Positions 35,307 through 44,226 of a stretch of 64,000 nucleotides of DNA are shown here, piece by piece (position 1 is the first letter of the stretch; each line of letters begins with the position of its first letter). The translations under genes were made by a program, and so were the position numbers. Source of the stretch: an uncultured Roseobacter sp. (GTDB lineage Bacteria; Pseudomonadota; Alphaproteobacteria; Rhodobacterales; Rhodobacteraceae); contig NZ_CANMNK010000007.1 of NCBI RefSeq assembly GCF_947499265.1, positions 186,001 to 250,000 on the forward strand, read 5' to 3'. The notes beneath the pieces were generated by a model, which saw only the letters and a program-made list of their open reading frames with translations, was not told the DNA's origin and made no database searches.

Positions 35307-36140
35307 TTAGCTGCGGGTTTTGCGACGGTGACGCCACCCCATGAAGCCCAATGCGCCCAGCAGCAGCGGCGCGGTTGCGGGCAGGGGGACCGGCGCAACT
35401 TCAGTGATCTGGATGGTCAGCAGGTTGAAGGCGCCTGGGTTCGAAGTGAAATCGATCAGCGCCGGGTTCAGTGTGTCGCCTGTTGCAAGCAGCACGCCTT
35501 CTCCAAAAAGCTCATCCGACAGCGAAAGGCCCTGCTGGATAGACCCTTCGCCGGTCGGGCTGTCCTCGATGTCGACGCCCTGAATGAAGGCAGCGCCTTC
35601 AAGCCCGTTGGCTTCGGTGCCTGCGTCGTAGATTTGCGCACCGGTGACGTTGATCGTGCGGTTGCCCGTGAAGTTACCGGCTGCGTCAAAGATCTGATAG
35701 GCCAGCGGATCATCATTACCGATGAAATGGTCGTTGGAGGGCAAAAGCATCGACAGGAAGGTGAAATAGAGCGCCTCGGACGCGTTCACCTCGAGGATGC
35801 CGGACACGCGTTCGCCAGGTTGTACCGGCGGCGGACCATTAGGCGACGCCAGGACCAGCGGCTGGGAATCCCCATCGATCGCACGGCGCTCCGCGGCAAT
35901 TGCGGAGGGCATTCCCGTTTCAGCAATCAGTTCCAGCCCGGGCGAGGCCGTACCCCCCAGATCAAAGGCATCAAAATTCCCGTCGTGTAATGCGGTGTAG
36001 AGCGGTGTAATCGACAGACCACCGGGAGCCTGATTGTTCGTCACGGTGATCTGGAGGGTGGTCGCCTGCGCCGAAAAGGCGACTGTCGCGCCCATGGCAG
36101 TTACGGCCAGAGCCAAAAGGTTTCTGGATACAAATCTCAT
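35307..36140 (-). CDS. exported protein with VPLPA-CTERM sorting signal
   Basis: A 277-residue secreted protein. An N-terminal signal peptide (RFVSRNLLALAVTAMGATVAF, cleavage after AQA) leads to a beta-rich domain resembling spondin-N-like or DUF-type extracellular proteins (LQITVTNNQAPGGLSITPL, with ALHDGNFDAFDLG). The end has VPLPA followed by a hydrophobic helix and a basic WRHRRKTRS tail, the VPLPA variant of the PEP-CTERM signal read by an exosortase. The middle matches the Spondin_N family pattern by eye (TPLYTALHDG), with moderate confidence. No exosortase gene is in the window. Confidence 0.85.
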   Translation of the reverse strand: MRFVSRNLLALAVTAMGATVAFSAQATTLQITVTNNQAPGGLSITPLYTALHDGNFDAFDLGGTASPGLELIAETGMPSAIAAERRAIDGDSQPLVLASPNGPPPVQPGERVSGILEVNASEALYFTFLSMLLPSNDHFIGNDDPLAYQIFDAAGNFTGNRTINVTGAQIYDAGTEANGLEGAAFIQGVDIEDSPTGEGSIQQGLSLSDELFGEGVLLATGDTLNPALIDFTSNPGAFNLLTIQITEVAPVPLPATAPLLLGALGFMGWRHRRKTRS

Positions 36141-36287
36141 TTTTCACTCCTGTCAGATGAGCTCTCCGAATGGAGAAGCTGCGGCACCTTAGGAGCAAGG
36201 TCTGATCACCTTATACTCACACCTGCGTGACACCAGCGTGCCTACCGGGGTTGTGAAAAAAACTGAAATTTCCGTGAGTTGGCAGGA

Positions 36288-37097
36288 TCAGAAATCGACC
36301 GAAACGCCCGGCAGTTCCAAGGCTTTCATCAGGTCACGCAGCTCCTGCCGGGCTGCCACGTTAGAGATGTTGAGCTGTTTTACCCCAATGTCCTTGAGGT
36401 CGAGCAAGGTCAGACCCCGCGGGAATAGCTCACGGAAGACGACGCGTTCGGAAAACCCGGGTGCAATGCGAAATCCAATGCGTTTGGACAGGTTCTTGAT
36501 CGCACGTTCCATCTTTTCCTTATTGACCATGCGCTGCGCCCCCATGCGGTTGCGCACCACGATCCAGTCAATGGGGGTGAGGCCGGCCTGTGCCCGCAAC
36601 TGCCGCGCGTTCCAGACCATTTCCGAATAAACCGAAGGGCCGAGAATTTCGTCTCCAGAAGAATCCGTCCGGGCCAGCAGGTCGAAGTCCACGAAGCTGT
36701 CATTGAGAGGGGTGATCAACGTGTCCGCCAGCGAATGCGCCACCTGGCTCAAGCGCGTGTGCGACCCCGGGCAGTCGATGAGGATGAAATCATTGTCCGG
36801 TTCCAGCGAGGCCACCGCCGCCGAAAGGCGATGATCATAGATGTTTTCACCGGGCTTCAGGCTGTCAGCTGATATCTCGGGCAACTCGTGCGTGCTTGGA
36901 CTTGCGAGCTCCAGCCCGGCTTTTTTGAGAAAGGATTTCCGGTTTTCGGTATAGCGCCCAAAGGTGCGCTGGCGCAGGTCCAGATCGAGGGCGCTGACCT
37001 TGTGTCCCATGCGCGCAAGCGCCGTCGCCACATGCATGGAGACAGTAGACTTCCCCGCGCCGCCTTTTTCATTCCCGACGACGATAATATGCGCCAT
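36288..37097 (-). CDS. mipZ: division-plane positioning ATPase MipZ
   Basis: A 269-residue ParA/MinD-type ATPase. Deviant Walker A is KGGAGKS (11-17), followed by STVSMHVATALARMGHKV and a Walker A' DLDLRQRT; Walker B is FILIDCPG. The regions RNRMGAQRM and PGFSERVVFRELFPRGLTLLDL are characteristic of MipZ and separate it from chromosome-partition ParA. In Caulobacter and relatives it forms a bipolar gradient from ParB and inhibits FtsZ away from mid-cell. It is monocistronic here, divergent from a small hypothetical gene. Confidence 0.93.
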   Translation of the reverse strand: MAHIIVVGNEKGGAGKSTVSMHVATALARMGHKVSALDLDLRQRTFGRYTENRKSFLKKAGLELASPSTHELPEISADSLKPGENIYDHRLSAAVASLEPDNDFILIDCPGSHTRLSQVAHSLADTLITPLNDSFVDFDLLARTDSSGDEILGPSVYSEMVWNARQLRAQAGLTPIDWIVVRNRMGAQRMVNKEKMERAIKNLSKRIGFRIAPGFSERVVFRELFPRGLTLLDLKDIGVKQLNISNVAARQELRDLMKALELPGVSVDF

Positions 37098-37365
37098 GTG
37101 CCCGATCCTTTGCCCCAGCTGCTTTATGCGGCTTTCTATTGGCAGGCACTATATGTTGGGTTTCGAGATTTGGGAAGGTGTACAGAGGCTGAATCTACCG
37201 CTGTTTTGCGGCAATTCAGATGTTTTGGAGCGCGTGACGATCTGCGGGCAAGGGCAAGCGGATGGTATGACCCGACAGGTGTTGTGAGGTCAGAAATCGC
37301 TGATTTCCCTTAGCTGATTGTAAACCAGTGACCGATATGAACGCTCCGATGAATTTGGAGCTGCC

Positions 37366-37665
37366 ATGCCAGTAATTGCATATGCATTTGTTTTAACTGT
37401 CGCACTGCTCGCGGGGCCTGCCATTGTGCTGGCCAATGCCAAGCCGGTTCCCGGAGAAATCGTGCTGGTTATTTCGCCGAACGAACGGGGGCGTGCGGCG
37501 TTGATCCAGCAGTCTGGCGGCAGAATTCTTGGTCCGGAAACGGCGCTTTTGGGGGCCTTGGCCATCTCGGATAACCCGGACTTTCCCGACACGTTGAAAT
37601 CAGATGGCGCTTGGTTTGTCCTGGATGGCAGACAATTCGCGTTGTTGTGTGGAGTTGCAATATGA
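37366..37665 (+). CDS. small exported or membrane-anchored hypothetical protein coupled to the chemoreceptor
   Basis: A 99-residue protein. A hydrophobic N-terminus (about 4-24, ending ANA) is a signal peptide or anchor. The rest shows EIVLVISPNERGRAALIQQSGGRILGP and a C-terminal FVLDGRQFALLCGV. No family is recognised. Its stop overlaps the start of the chemoreceptor gene (ATGA 37662-37665), implying coordinated synthesis and possibly a shared sensory function, for example as a partner at the membrane. Confidence 0.7.
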   Translation: MPVIAYAFVLTVALLAGPAIVLANAKPVPGEIVLVISPNERGRAALIQQSGGRILGPETALLGALAISDNPDFPDTLKSDGAWFVLDGRQFALLCGVAI

Positions 37666-39512
37666 ATGTGGTAGCGAACGAGAGTAACGATGTGCTGGAG
37701 GAGAAGCCGGACACATCCCCGATGCGCCTTGCCTTGGGAAGCATTGCGCTGGTGCCGGTGTCACTTGGTGCCGCAATGCTCGCCCAAACGCCGCTCTTGA
37801 TCGTGGGTGCAATGGCTGCATTTTTTGCCATCGTCGCGTTGACGGGCGCGAAAATGCAAACGGTGCATGGGCGCATATTTGTCGCATTGGGGCTGGTCGG
37901 CCAGGCGATTTGCATAACTGCCGCGCTGTCGGGGCATCCCTGGCAGATCGACAGCCATATGATTTTCTTTGCCGTTTTGGCGGTGTGTATGGTGATGTCG
38001 GAACCGATTGTCATTCTGGTTGCTGCCGGGGCCATCGCCGCGCATCACCTTGGTCTGTCCCTGTTCCTGCCCTCCATGGTCTACCCGTCTTTCGATCTGG
38101 CGCAAAACCTGCAGCGGACTGCGGTGCATGGTGTCATCGTCGTCGTCGAGGCGGCTTTCCTGTGGACCGCATTGCGTGCCCGCAACCGCGCCTTGGCCAA
38201 CAGTGTCGCGAAAAGCAAAGAGGCGCAGGCATCGGCTGCGGAGACGCGCACCGCATTGGCGGCGGCCGAAGCGGCGCGTCTTGAGGCGGAAACCGCGTTG
38301 CGCGACACCAAAGAGGCGCAGAAAGAGGCGCTTGAGGCCCGCGCGAAGGCGGAGGCTGGCACGGCCGAAGCAATCGAAGCTGACCGGAAAGCCCGCGCCT
38401 TTGAATTGGAAGAGCGTGAGAAACGTGCCGTGATCGAGCGGGATCAGCGGGCAGTGGTGGAAACACTCCGCACTGCGCTCAAACACCTCGCAAACGGCGA
38501 TCTGTCCAAGCAGATCGATACGCCACTGCCCCAGAAATACGAAGACCTGCGAGCAGACTTTAACAAAGCGGTGTCAGAGCTGCGGGAGGCGATTGGGGCC
38601 GTCCAGCACAATGCTGGCATCATCAACGATGACGTTGGATCTGTTGAGGCAGCCGCCGAATCTTTGGCAAAACGCACCGAATCCCAAGCGGCAACACTCG
38701 AAGAATCGACCGCTGCGATTTCCCAGATCGCAGTGAATTCACAGCAATCCGCGAAGAGCGCACAACAGGCAGATGAGATCGTGCGGACGGCGAAGACGAG
38801 CGCCGATTCATCTGATGAAATCGTGCGAAACGCCGTGCAGGCAATGGGTGAAATCGAGGAGTCGTCCGGCAAGATCAGCAAAATTGTCGATGTTATTGAG
38901 GACATTGCGTTTCAGACAAATCTTCTCGCGTTAAACGCGGGAGTTGAAGCCGCTCGCGCCGGCGACAAGGGCCGTGGGTTTTCGGTGGTCGCGTCCGAAG
39001 TGCGCGAGCTTGCTCAACGCTCGTCAGAGGCTGCTCGCGAAATTGGCAGCCTCATCGAGAACAGTGAAAAACAGGTGGCAACCGGGGTGCAATTGGTCAG
39101 TGACACAGGTGTCGCCATCAGTAAGATCAACGCGGCGGTTGGGGAGATTTCATCTTTTGTAGCAAAAATCAAGGTGTCTGCGGAAGAGCAATCGCTTAGT
39201 ATTTCGCAAACCAATGATGCGATGGTGCAATTGGAAAATGTCACGCAACAAAATGCCGCGATGTTTGAAGAATCCAATGCTGTGACCCATTCTTTGGCAA
39301 AGCAGGCCGGGTTACTTCAGACGACATTGGGGCGTTTTGAGATGGGTGGGCATCGGGCCGTCGATGCGCCCGTTCACGACAGGGCTAGGGAAACGGAAGT
39401 GCCGTCTGTAGCCCAGATGGAACGCAATGCGCCCGCCGCGAGACTATTCGAGGGAAATGCGGCTCTTGCGCCACCGGAAGAGGATCTTGATTCCGGTTGG
39501 GAAGAGTTTTGA
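37662..39512 (+). CDS. methyl-accepting chemotaxis protein with multi-span sensor region
   Basis: A 616-residue chemoreceptor. The N-terminal third (about 20-165) consists of around six hydrophobic helices without the usual periplasmic ligand domain. An Ala/Glu/Lys-rich coiled coil (about 180-270) and a HAMP-like ALKHLANGDLSKQI follow. The signalling hairpin tip QTNLLALNAGVEAARAG lies near 415-435. The last residues SGWEEF resemble the xWxxF pentapeptide that tethers CheR/CheB. Sensing probably happens within the membrane, for example energy state or a hydrophobic ligand. The start has GGAG and overlaps the preceding gene. Confidence 0.9.
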   Translation: MNVVANESNDVLEEKPDTSPMRLALGSIALVPVSLGAAMLAQTPLLIVGAMAAFFAIVALTGAKMQTVHGRIFVALGLVGQAICITAALSGHPWQIDSHMIFFAVLAVCMVMSEPIVILVAAGAIAAHHLGLSLFLPSMVYPSFDLAQNLQRTAVHGVIVVVEAAFLWTALRARNRALANSVAKSKEAQASAAETRTALAAAEAARLEAETALRDTKEAQKEALEARAKAEAGTAEAIEADRKARAFELEEREKRAVIERDQRAVVETLRTALKHLANGDLSKQIDTPLPQKYEDLRADFNKAVSELREAIGAVQHNAGIINDDVGSVEAAAESLAKRTESQAATLEESTAAISQIAVNSQQSAKSAQQADEIVRTAKTSADSSDEIVRNAVQAMGEIEESSGKISKIVDVIEDIAFQTNLLALNAGVEAARAGDKGRGFSVVASEVRELAQRSSEAAREIGSLIENSEKQVATGVQLVSDTGVAISKINAAVGEISSFVAKIKVSAEEQSLSISQTNDAMVQLENVTQQNAAMFEESNAVTHSLAKQAGLLQTTLGRFEMGGHRAVDAPVHDRARETEVPSVAQMERNAPAARLFEGNAALAPPEEDLDSGWEEF

Positions 39513-39605
39513 GCGGACCAAGATGTTCATTTGCTAAGACGATATGCCTCGTTTGTACAGAGGCAGCAGCAGGCAATCGGATACAATGGAACGGTCTTAG
39601 GGGAC

Positions 39606-39634
39606 AAAAAAGGCTGCACCGAAAAAGTGCAGCC
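39606..39634 (-). terminator. rho-independent terminator after rpmE
   Basis: Minus-strand hairpin GGCTGCAC-TTTTTCG-GTGCAGCC followed by six T. It ends the rplS-rpmE message 26 bases after the rpmE stop. Confidence 0.93.
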
Positions 39635-39659
39635 CGTGTTCGTTAGATCCGGCGGGTCT

Positions 39660-39881
39660 TTAGAAGCCCAGGCCTGCGTATTTGTTCTTGAACTTGGACA
39701 CGCGGCCACCGGTGTCCATCAGGCGCGATGTTCCGCCAGTCCATGCGGGGTGCACGGAAGGATCAATATCCAAAGAAAGCTGATCGCCTTCCTTGCCCCA
39801 GGTCGACTTCATTTCTACGATCGTGCCGTCGGTCATCTTGACGTTGATCGTGTGGTATTCGGGATGTGTATCGGCTTTCAT
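39660..39881 (-). CDS. rpmE: 50S ribosomal protein L31
   Basis: A 73-residue ribosomal protein. It begins [20 protein letters not shown] and ends [22 protein letters not shown], both standard L31. The zinc-binding CXXC of the classical form is absent, as in many alphaproteobacteria. The true start (39881) lies well inside a longer open frame. It follows rplS by 11 bases. Confidence 0.96.
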   Translation of the reverse strand: MKADTHPEYHTINVKMTDGTIVEMKSTWGKEGDQLSLDIDPSVHPAWTGGTSRLMDTGGRVSKFKNKYAGLGF

Positions 39882-39892
39882 GAGACCGGTCC

Positions 39893-40276
39893 TTACGCGC
39901 TGGCGCCCGATTTGGGCTTGTAGTGAGTGTTTTCGGCGATCCGTGCGGATTTGCCACGACGGCTGCGCAGATAGTAGAGCTTGGCACGACGCACGCGGCC
40001 ACGGCGTACAACCGTAATGCTGTCGATGTTTGTCGAATGCAGCGGGAAAACACGTTCCACACCTTCGCCAAAGGAAATCTTGCGCACGGTGAACGACCCG
40101 GCAATGCCATGCCCGTTGTTGCGCGAGATGCAAACACCTTCGTAGTTCTGCACGCGGGTGCGGGTGCCCTCAGTCACTTTAAATCCAACGCGGACCGTAT
40201 CGCCAGCGCGGAAATCGGGAATATCTTTCCCAAGAGCGGCGATTTGTTCCGCTTCGAGTTCTGCAATCAGATCCAT
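39893..40276 (-). CDS. rplS: 50S ribosomal protein L19
   Basis: A 127-residue ribosomal protein at the 30S-50S interface. It shows the typical [35 protein letters not shown] and [18 protein letters not shown] blocks. ATG 40276 with AGGAGA upstream is chosen over an in-frame upstream start. Together with trmD and rimM it belongs to the conserved rpsP-rimM-trmD-rplS order, although here about 870 bases and one small gene separate trmD from rplS. Confidence 0.97.
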   Translation of the reverse strand: MDLIAELEAEQIAALGKDIPDFRAGDTVRVGFKVTEGTRTRVQNYEGVCISRNNGHGIAGSFTVRKISFGEGVERVFPLHSTNIDSITVVRRGRVRRAKLYYLRSRRGKSARIAENTHYKPKSGASA

Positions 40277-40715
40277 CTGATCGTCTCCTATGATGCTCGT
40301 GGTTTTGTCCACGAAGATTTACCGCGTCTCAGAGCTTCCGGTCTGTCATCGGGTCCGCGTATCGCGCCCGCCGGGAGGGTTCAAACGTCATTCCTGGTTT
40401 TGTCCGTCTTCTGGGCGTTCGATAGGTGACAGCGCAACCCACCCGTCAGCACATAAGAAACGGGTCCCGAGCCGCCGTTGCGACTCCGAACTCGCGCGGT
40501 ATAGGGGGGAAATTCAATGAGATCAAGACTAAACGCATACCGATGATCAGGCCTGATCACCATGTTTCCGAGCGCTTATGAAGATCTCGGTTAGGAGACC
40601 CATGCTAGAAAGAAAACAAATGCTGTTGCCTTCAGGAACGGCTTTTTTGGCTTTCAGAGGGGTGTCGCGAAAACCTCTCGACGCCCGGCGGGCGCTCTAC
40701 CGATTGGGCGCTACA
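40277..40715. other. 439-base gap between rplS and a small hypothetical gene
   Basis: No plausible coding frame is seen on either strand; a 111-codon plus-strand frame starting in it is a shadow of the neighbouring gene. A small inverted repeat ACCCGT (40441-40446) and ACGGGT (40460-40465) is visible. It probably contains the promoter and 5' leader of rplS-rpmE, since the classical link to trmD is interrupted. Confidence 0.45.
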
Positions 40716-41018
40716 TCACGCGATTTCGGCAAATCGTATCGGCAGGGCACGGCGCAAGACGGCGACAGAAACGCGTGCCTCAGAATGCAGATGCGCTGCA
40801 TCGTCGAATTTGGGCTCAGCTCTTTTAGCAGCAAGAGAAGCCGGGCGGTAAGCGGCAACAGGTGCAGGCGTTTGGCGTGCTGGCTGGACCGGGATAACGA
40901 CGTCCTCGGATAGGGTTTCGCGCACATGGCGCGGCTCAAAGCGCGAAAACTTTTCGGCAGACGTCGCGATGATGCGGTCATGCTTTGCGGTGTTTAGTGT
41001 ATTGAACAGTCTCAACAT
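40716..41018 (-). CDS. hypothetical protein between trmD and rplS
   Basis: A 100-residue basic protein with no recognised domain. The frame starts with ATG behind a good GGGGAGA site (seven bases spacing). N-terminal sequence MLRLFNTLNTAKHDRIIATS looks folded or helical; the middle is Pro/Ala-rich; the end is a predicted helix (VSVAVLRRALPIRFAEIA). It lies 129 bases downstream of trmD on the same strand. Whether it is conserved or a lineage-specific gene cannot be judged here. Confidence 0.55.
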   Translation of the reverse strand: MLRLFNTLNTAKHDRIIATSAEKFSRFEPRHVRETLSEDVVIPVQPARQTPAPVAAYRPASLAAKRAEPKFDDAAHLHSEARVSVAVLRRALPIRFAEIA

Positions 41019-41147
41019 GTGACATCTCCCCAGACTTTCACTTTGGGAGAGTGTCGTTAGAAACTTTGACGAAACTTAGTCAAATTGATCGTAATTTGCG
41101 GCAATATTGGGGCTTGTTAACCAGTCTCGAAAGACAGCGCCCCGCGC

Positions 41148-41939
41148 CTAGGGCTCGTCTCGCGCCTTCTCCCAAAGATCGGGACGCCGTTGTTTGGTCA
41201 GTGCTTCCGACTGTGCGCGGCGCCATGCCGCGATGTCGCCATGGTTGCCCGACATCAAGACATCCGGGATTGCGCGATCTTCCCATATTGCCGGGCGGGT
41301 GTATTGCGGATGCTCCAGAAGGCCATTCGCGTGGCTCTCTTCCACGGTGCTTTGCGCATTTCCCAACACACCCGGCAGCAGCCGTACCGTCGCATCGATC
41401 ATGGCCTGCGCGGCCAATTCACCGCCCGTCATCACGAAATCACCCAAGGACACTTCCGTAATGTCAAAATGCTCAATCACGCGTTCGTCGACCCCTTCGA
41501 AACGGCCACAAAGCAGGGTCACACCATCACATCGCGCCAGATCACGCGCCATCGCCTGATCAAACGGCCGCCCGCGTGGCGACATATAGAATATCGGCCA
41601 ACGCCCGCGCGCGTGAGATTGCGCGGCGGCGAGAGCAGGTCCAACGACATCCGCGCGCAATACCATGCCCGCGCCACCCCCGGCAGGCGTATCGTCAACA
41701 TTGCGGTGCTTGCCGATCCCGAAATCACGCAGATCATGCGTGTGCAATTGCCAACGGCCTTCCTGCAACGCCTTTCCGGTTAGCGACAACCCAAGCACGC
41801 CGGGAAACGCATCCGGAAAGAGCGTGACAATGCGCGCTTGCCAGACGCCTGCCAGTTCTGCGCCCGTATCCATCAATGACCGTGGTTGCAGTGTTGGCCG
41901 AATGGTCTTGCGACCGTGAGATTTCGGGGTGTCGCTCAT
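41148..41939 (-). CDS. trmD: tRNA (guanine-N1-)-methyltransferase
   Basis: A 263-residue SPOUT-class enzyme methylating G37 of tRNAs. The trefoil-knot region is clear in SPRGRPFDQAMARDLA, LLCGRFEGVDERV and SLGDFVMTGGELAAQ, and the C-terminal domain has ESHANGLLEHPQYTRP. An N-terminal extension of about 30 residues before ARIVTLFPDAFPG is longer than usual. ATG 41939 has GGGAC upstream; an ATG eight codons earlier is possible. It follows rimM after 208 bases. Confidence 0.96.
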   Translation of the reverse strand: MSDTPKSHGRKTIRPTLQPRSLMDTGAELAGVWQARIVTLFPDAFPGVLGLSLTGKALQEGRWQLHTHDLRDFGIGKHRNVDDTPAGGGAGMVLRADVVGPALAAAQSHARGRWPIFYMSPRGRPFDQAMARDLARCDGVTLLCGRFEGVDERVIEHFDITEVSLGDFVMTGGELAAQAMIDATVRLLPGVLGNAQSTVEESHANGLLEHPQYTRPAIWEDRAIPDVLMSGNHGDIAAWRRAQSEALTKQRRPDLWEKARDEP

Positions 41940-42147
41940 TTTTGTCCCATCTGCTGAACCCATATTCGGTTTTTGTCCCGGTGGGTACAAGGGGCGAACC
42001 CCTGTCGTAATCTGTTGTCTCTTCTTTGTCGCGCGCGTGAAATCAGCTAAATGGCGGGATCGGTCGTATTCATTTGGTGCTGCAGGTTGATTTCTCACGC
42101 TCTCAGACGAAGGGTTTGCCCGAGGAAGCGACGATCGAGCAGCAGGG

Positions 42148-42654
42148 TCAAAACAACCCATCAGGCGGATCCGCGACAATGCGTCCTGCGCCGAGGTCGA
42201 CCGTTGGGACAGCGGCAAGCGTGAAAGGAAGTAGTACAGTCTCCGATGAACCGGGGCGTTGTACTTCCAACAGGTCACCCGCCCCGTGATCCAGAACATT
42301 TTTGACGCGTCCCAACATGGTGCCACCCGTGTCCAAAACGTCCAGCCCGATGAGGTCGGTGTGATAGTATTCATCATCCGGCAAGCTCGGCAGCTGATCG
42401 CGGCTGGCAAAAAGCTGCACGCCTTTCAAGGCATCAGCGGCCTCTTTCGTGGCAACTTCGGCAATGCGCGCGACAAAGCCGTTTTTGATCGGCCGGATCA
42501 GCGCCAGATGGAAGGTTTGCCCCTGATCTTCCGAGGTCAGCGGGCTGTAGGTTTCGATGTCTTCGGCAACAGCGCAAAAACTCTTGATGCGCAGTTCGCC
42601 GCGCACGCCATAGGCGCCCCCGATGGCACCGACACAGATTCTGTCTTCGCTCAT
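42148..42654 (-). CDS. rimM: 16S rRNA processing protein RimM
   Basis: A 168-residue ribosome-maturation factor acting on the 30S head. It has the N-terminal beta-barrel motif [20 protein letters not shown] and the C-terminal PRC-barrel segment [20 protein letters not shown] 42654 overlaps the stop of the preceding 47-residue gene (ATGA) and has GGGAG upstream. Position between rpsP and trmD is the canonical one. Confidence 0.95.
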   Translation of the reverse strand: MSEDRICVGAIGGAYGVRGELRIKSFCAVAEDIETYSPLTSEDQGQTFHLALIRPIKNGFVARIAEVATKEAADALKGVQLFASRDQLPSLPDDEYYHTDLIGLDVLDTGGTMLGRVKNVLDHGAGDLLEVQRPGSSETVLLPFTLAAVPTVDLGAGRIVADPPDGLF

Positions 42655-42794
42655 TCCTCTGCTCCCAGACACAAACCTTCCGACATTGCACCGCCCCGAT
42701 CAACACAGGCGTCGCGATGTGCCGCCCGTTCAAAGAATATGCCGGTTACAAATGCAACGACGATCAGGATCAGGGTTCGAATGGGTCTGAACAT
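42651..42794 (-). CDS. 47-residue membrane-anchored protein between rpsP and rimM
   Basis: A short gene not covered by usual length limits. ATG 42794 follows GGAG at six bases, and the TGA overlaps the rimM start. The product begins [21 protein letters not shown], a signal anchor, then [21 protein letters not shown] with two cysteines spaced 14 apart and a Gly-Gly, probably outside the membrane and able to form a disulfide. No named family is known to me. Its translational coupling to rimM argues that it is real. Confidence 0.72.
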   Translation of the reverse strand: MFRPIRTLILIVVAFVTGIFFERAAHRDACVDRGGAMSEGLCLGAEE

Positions 42795-42815
42795 GATCGC
42801 TCCGAACGTGGTGTG

Positions 42816-42850
42816 AAAAAGGCGCCGGCCCCATGAAAGAGCGCGGCGCC
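42816..42850 (-). terminator. hairpin with T-tract downstream of rpsP
   Basis: Minus-strand stem GGCGCCG / CGGCGCC (42844-42850 with 42821-42827), loop of 16 bases, then five T. It may attenuate transcription between rpsP and the rimM-trmD part. Confidence 0.75.
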
Positions 42851-42893
42851 GTTCTTGTCCAGCCTATGGGCTGGTCCGCTCAAAAAGCTCCGA

Positions 42894-43286
42894 TTACTCG
42901 GCGCCTTCTGCTGCAGGAGCCTCCTCGGCAGGTGCTTCTTCCGCAGGTGCTGCAGCTTTTGCCGCTTTCTCTTCGGCGCGTTCCTGGGCTTTCTTGCCTG
43001 GCGTGCCTTTGTTGGGGTTGTTGCGCTCGGCTTTCTCTTTCAGGCCAGCCGCTTCGAGCATGCGCGCGACTCGATCTGTGGGCTGTGCGCCTTGGCCCAG
43101 CCAGTGCTGAACGCGCTCAACATCCATTTTCACCCGCTCTTCGCTGTCTTTTGGCAGCAGCGGATTATAGGTGCCCAGCTTTTCGATGAAGCGGCCATCG
43201 CGTGGCATGCGGCTGTCTGCAGCAACGATACGGTAAAACGGGCGTTTTTTGGAGCCGCCACGGGCGAGACGAATTTTCATAGCCAT
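42894..43286 (-). CDS. rpsP: 30S ribosomal protein S16
   Basis: A 130-residue ribosomal protein. The core is [19 protein letters not shown], then [15 protein letters not shown], both S16 signatures. A C-terminal extension of about 40 residues rich in Ala, Glu, Lys and Pro is common in alphaproteobacteria. ATG 43286 (MAMKIR) is chosen inside a longer open frame. It follows aroQ by 48 bases and precedes a terminator-like hairpin. Confidence 0.96.
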   Translation of the reverse strand: MAMKIRLARGGSKKRPFYRIVAADSRMPRDGRFIEKLGTYNPLLPKDSEERVKMDVERVQHWLGQGAQPTDRVARMLEAAGLKEKAERNNPNKGTPGKKAQERAEEKAAKAAAPAEEAPAEEAPAAEGAE

Positions 43287-43334
43287 TGTGTATTTCCTTT
43301 TACGTTCAGTAGGTAAGGTGGATTTCAATCCATC

Positions 43335-43631
43335 CTATGATTGGTGTGTTTGATGGTGCTGAATCACTTCAGCGATGATGAAGTTGAGAAACTTCTTGGC
43401 GAATTCCGGATCCAGATCAGCCCGGTTCGCCAAATCTTCGAGCCGCTCGATCTGTGCGGCTTCGCGCGCAGGATCGGACGGGGGAAGGTCGTGTTCGGCT
43501 TTGAGTTTCCCCACAGCCTGTGTGTGCTTGAACCGCTCGCCCAGCGTATAGACGAGGATCGCATCGAGCCTGTCGATGGAGGCGCGGTGTTCTTTCAGCA
43601 CCGCGGCGGCGCGGGTGACAACATCAGTCAA
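43335..43631 (-). CDS. chorismate mutase, AroQ class
   Basis: A 98-residue all-helical chorismate mutase converting chorismate to prephenate. The helix-1 pattern HRASIDRLDAILVYTLGERFKHTQAVGKLKAEH shows the active-site Arg and Lys, and the C-terminal helix carries EFAKKFLNFIIAEVIQHH. The start is TTG at 43631 with AAGGA upstream, overlapping the end of the upstream acetyltransferase gene by eight bases; no ATG in suitable position exists. It sits between the GNAT genes and rpsP. Confidence 0.88.
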   Translation of the reverse strand: MTDVVTRAAAVLKEHRASIDRLDAILVYTLGERFKHTQAVGKLKAEHDLPPSDPAREAAQIERLEDLANRADLDPEFAKKFLNFIIAEVIQHHQTHQS

Positions 43632-44226
43632 TGGCCCATCCTTTCGGTTTGAAGAGAGGATCGGCGTAGTGGCTGATCTCCATTTCGATGCCATGCGCCA
43701 GCTGCGATCCCTTGAGATCGGCAGGGGCCGGATGGCGGTAAACGGCATCATTGCCATCAATGGTCGCGGCGTCATGGTCCTTGACCGCGCCGAGACGTTC
43801 GGCGAGCCGGATACTGTCGAGGTTCTTGGGATCGATGTAACTCACCGCTGTTTCCCAGCCCTTCTGGGCGTATAGGTAATCGCGCACCGCATGTGTGGCT
43901 TCCAGCGCGTAGCCATGGCCAGCCTTGTCCGGCCAGATCACCCAGGCGATTTCAGCCTCTGGCCAGGCTGCGGGTTTCCAGGCGCCCGCCATGCCATAGG
44001 TCTCATCGCTGGTTTTGTCGTGGATCATCCACATGCCATAGCCACGGATCTGCCAATGGCCGATCTCTGCCGCATAGAGCATCCACGCTTCATAGGCGTT
44101 CAGGGGGCCGCCCATATACCGCGCGCGGTAACTGGTAAACGTTGCCTTGAAGTCCGGGTAATCTTTGGGCTCCGGGCCGCGCAGGCTCAGCCTGTTGGTT
44201 TCCAGCTTGGGGATCTGCGTGCTCAT
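43624..44226 (-). CDS. GNAT-family N-acetyltransferase (RimJ/RimL-like), third of a tandem trio
   Basis: A 200-residue acetyltransferase. ETNRLSLRGPEPKDYPDF is the RimJ-type start; the acetyl-CoA loop is near the AGHGYALEATHAVRDYL segment; DPKNLDSIRLAERLGA is the typical C-terminal motif. A C-terminal extension (SQLAHGIEMEISHYADPLF) is not seen in its two neighbours. It overlaps both the preceding GNAT gene (ATGA) and aroQ. The substrate is unknown; ribosomal proteins or small amines are both possible for this class. Confidence 0.85.
   Translation of the reverse strand: MSTQIPKLETNRLSLRGPEPKDYPDFKATFTSYRARYMGGPLNAYEAWMLYAAEIGHWQIRGYGMWMIHDKTSDETYGMAGAWKPAAWPEAEIAWVIWPDKAGHGYALEATHAVRDYLYAQKGWETAVSYIDPKNLDSIRLAERLGAVKDHDAATIDGNDAVYRHPAPADLKGSQLAHGIEMEISHYADPLFKPKGWAID

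Noticed and set aside
40681-40710. A stretch resembling a tRNA D-arm (reverse strand CCAATCGGTAGAGC)
   Set aside because: No matching acceptor, anticodon or T-arm around it; it lies in a non-coding gap near a hypothetical gene and seems coincidental.
40578-40913. 111-codon plus-strand frame
   Set aside because: No recognisable domain and it overlaps, on the opposite strand, a frame with a better ribosome site (40716-41018).
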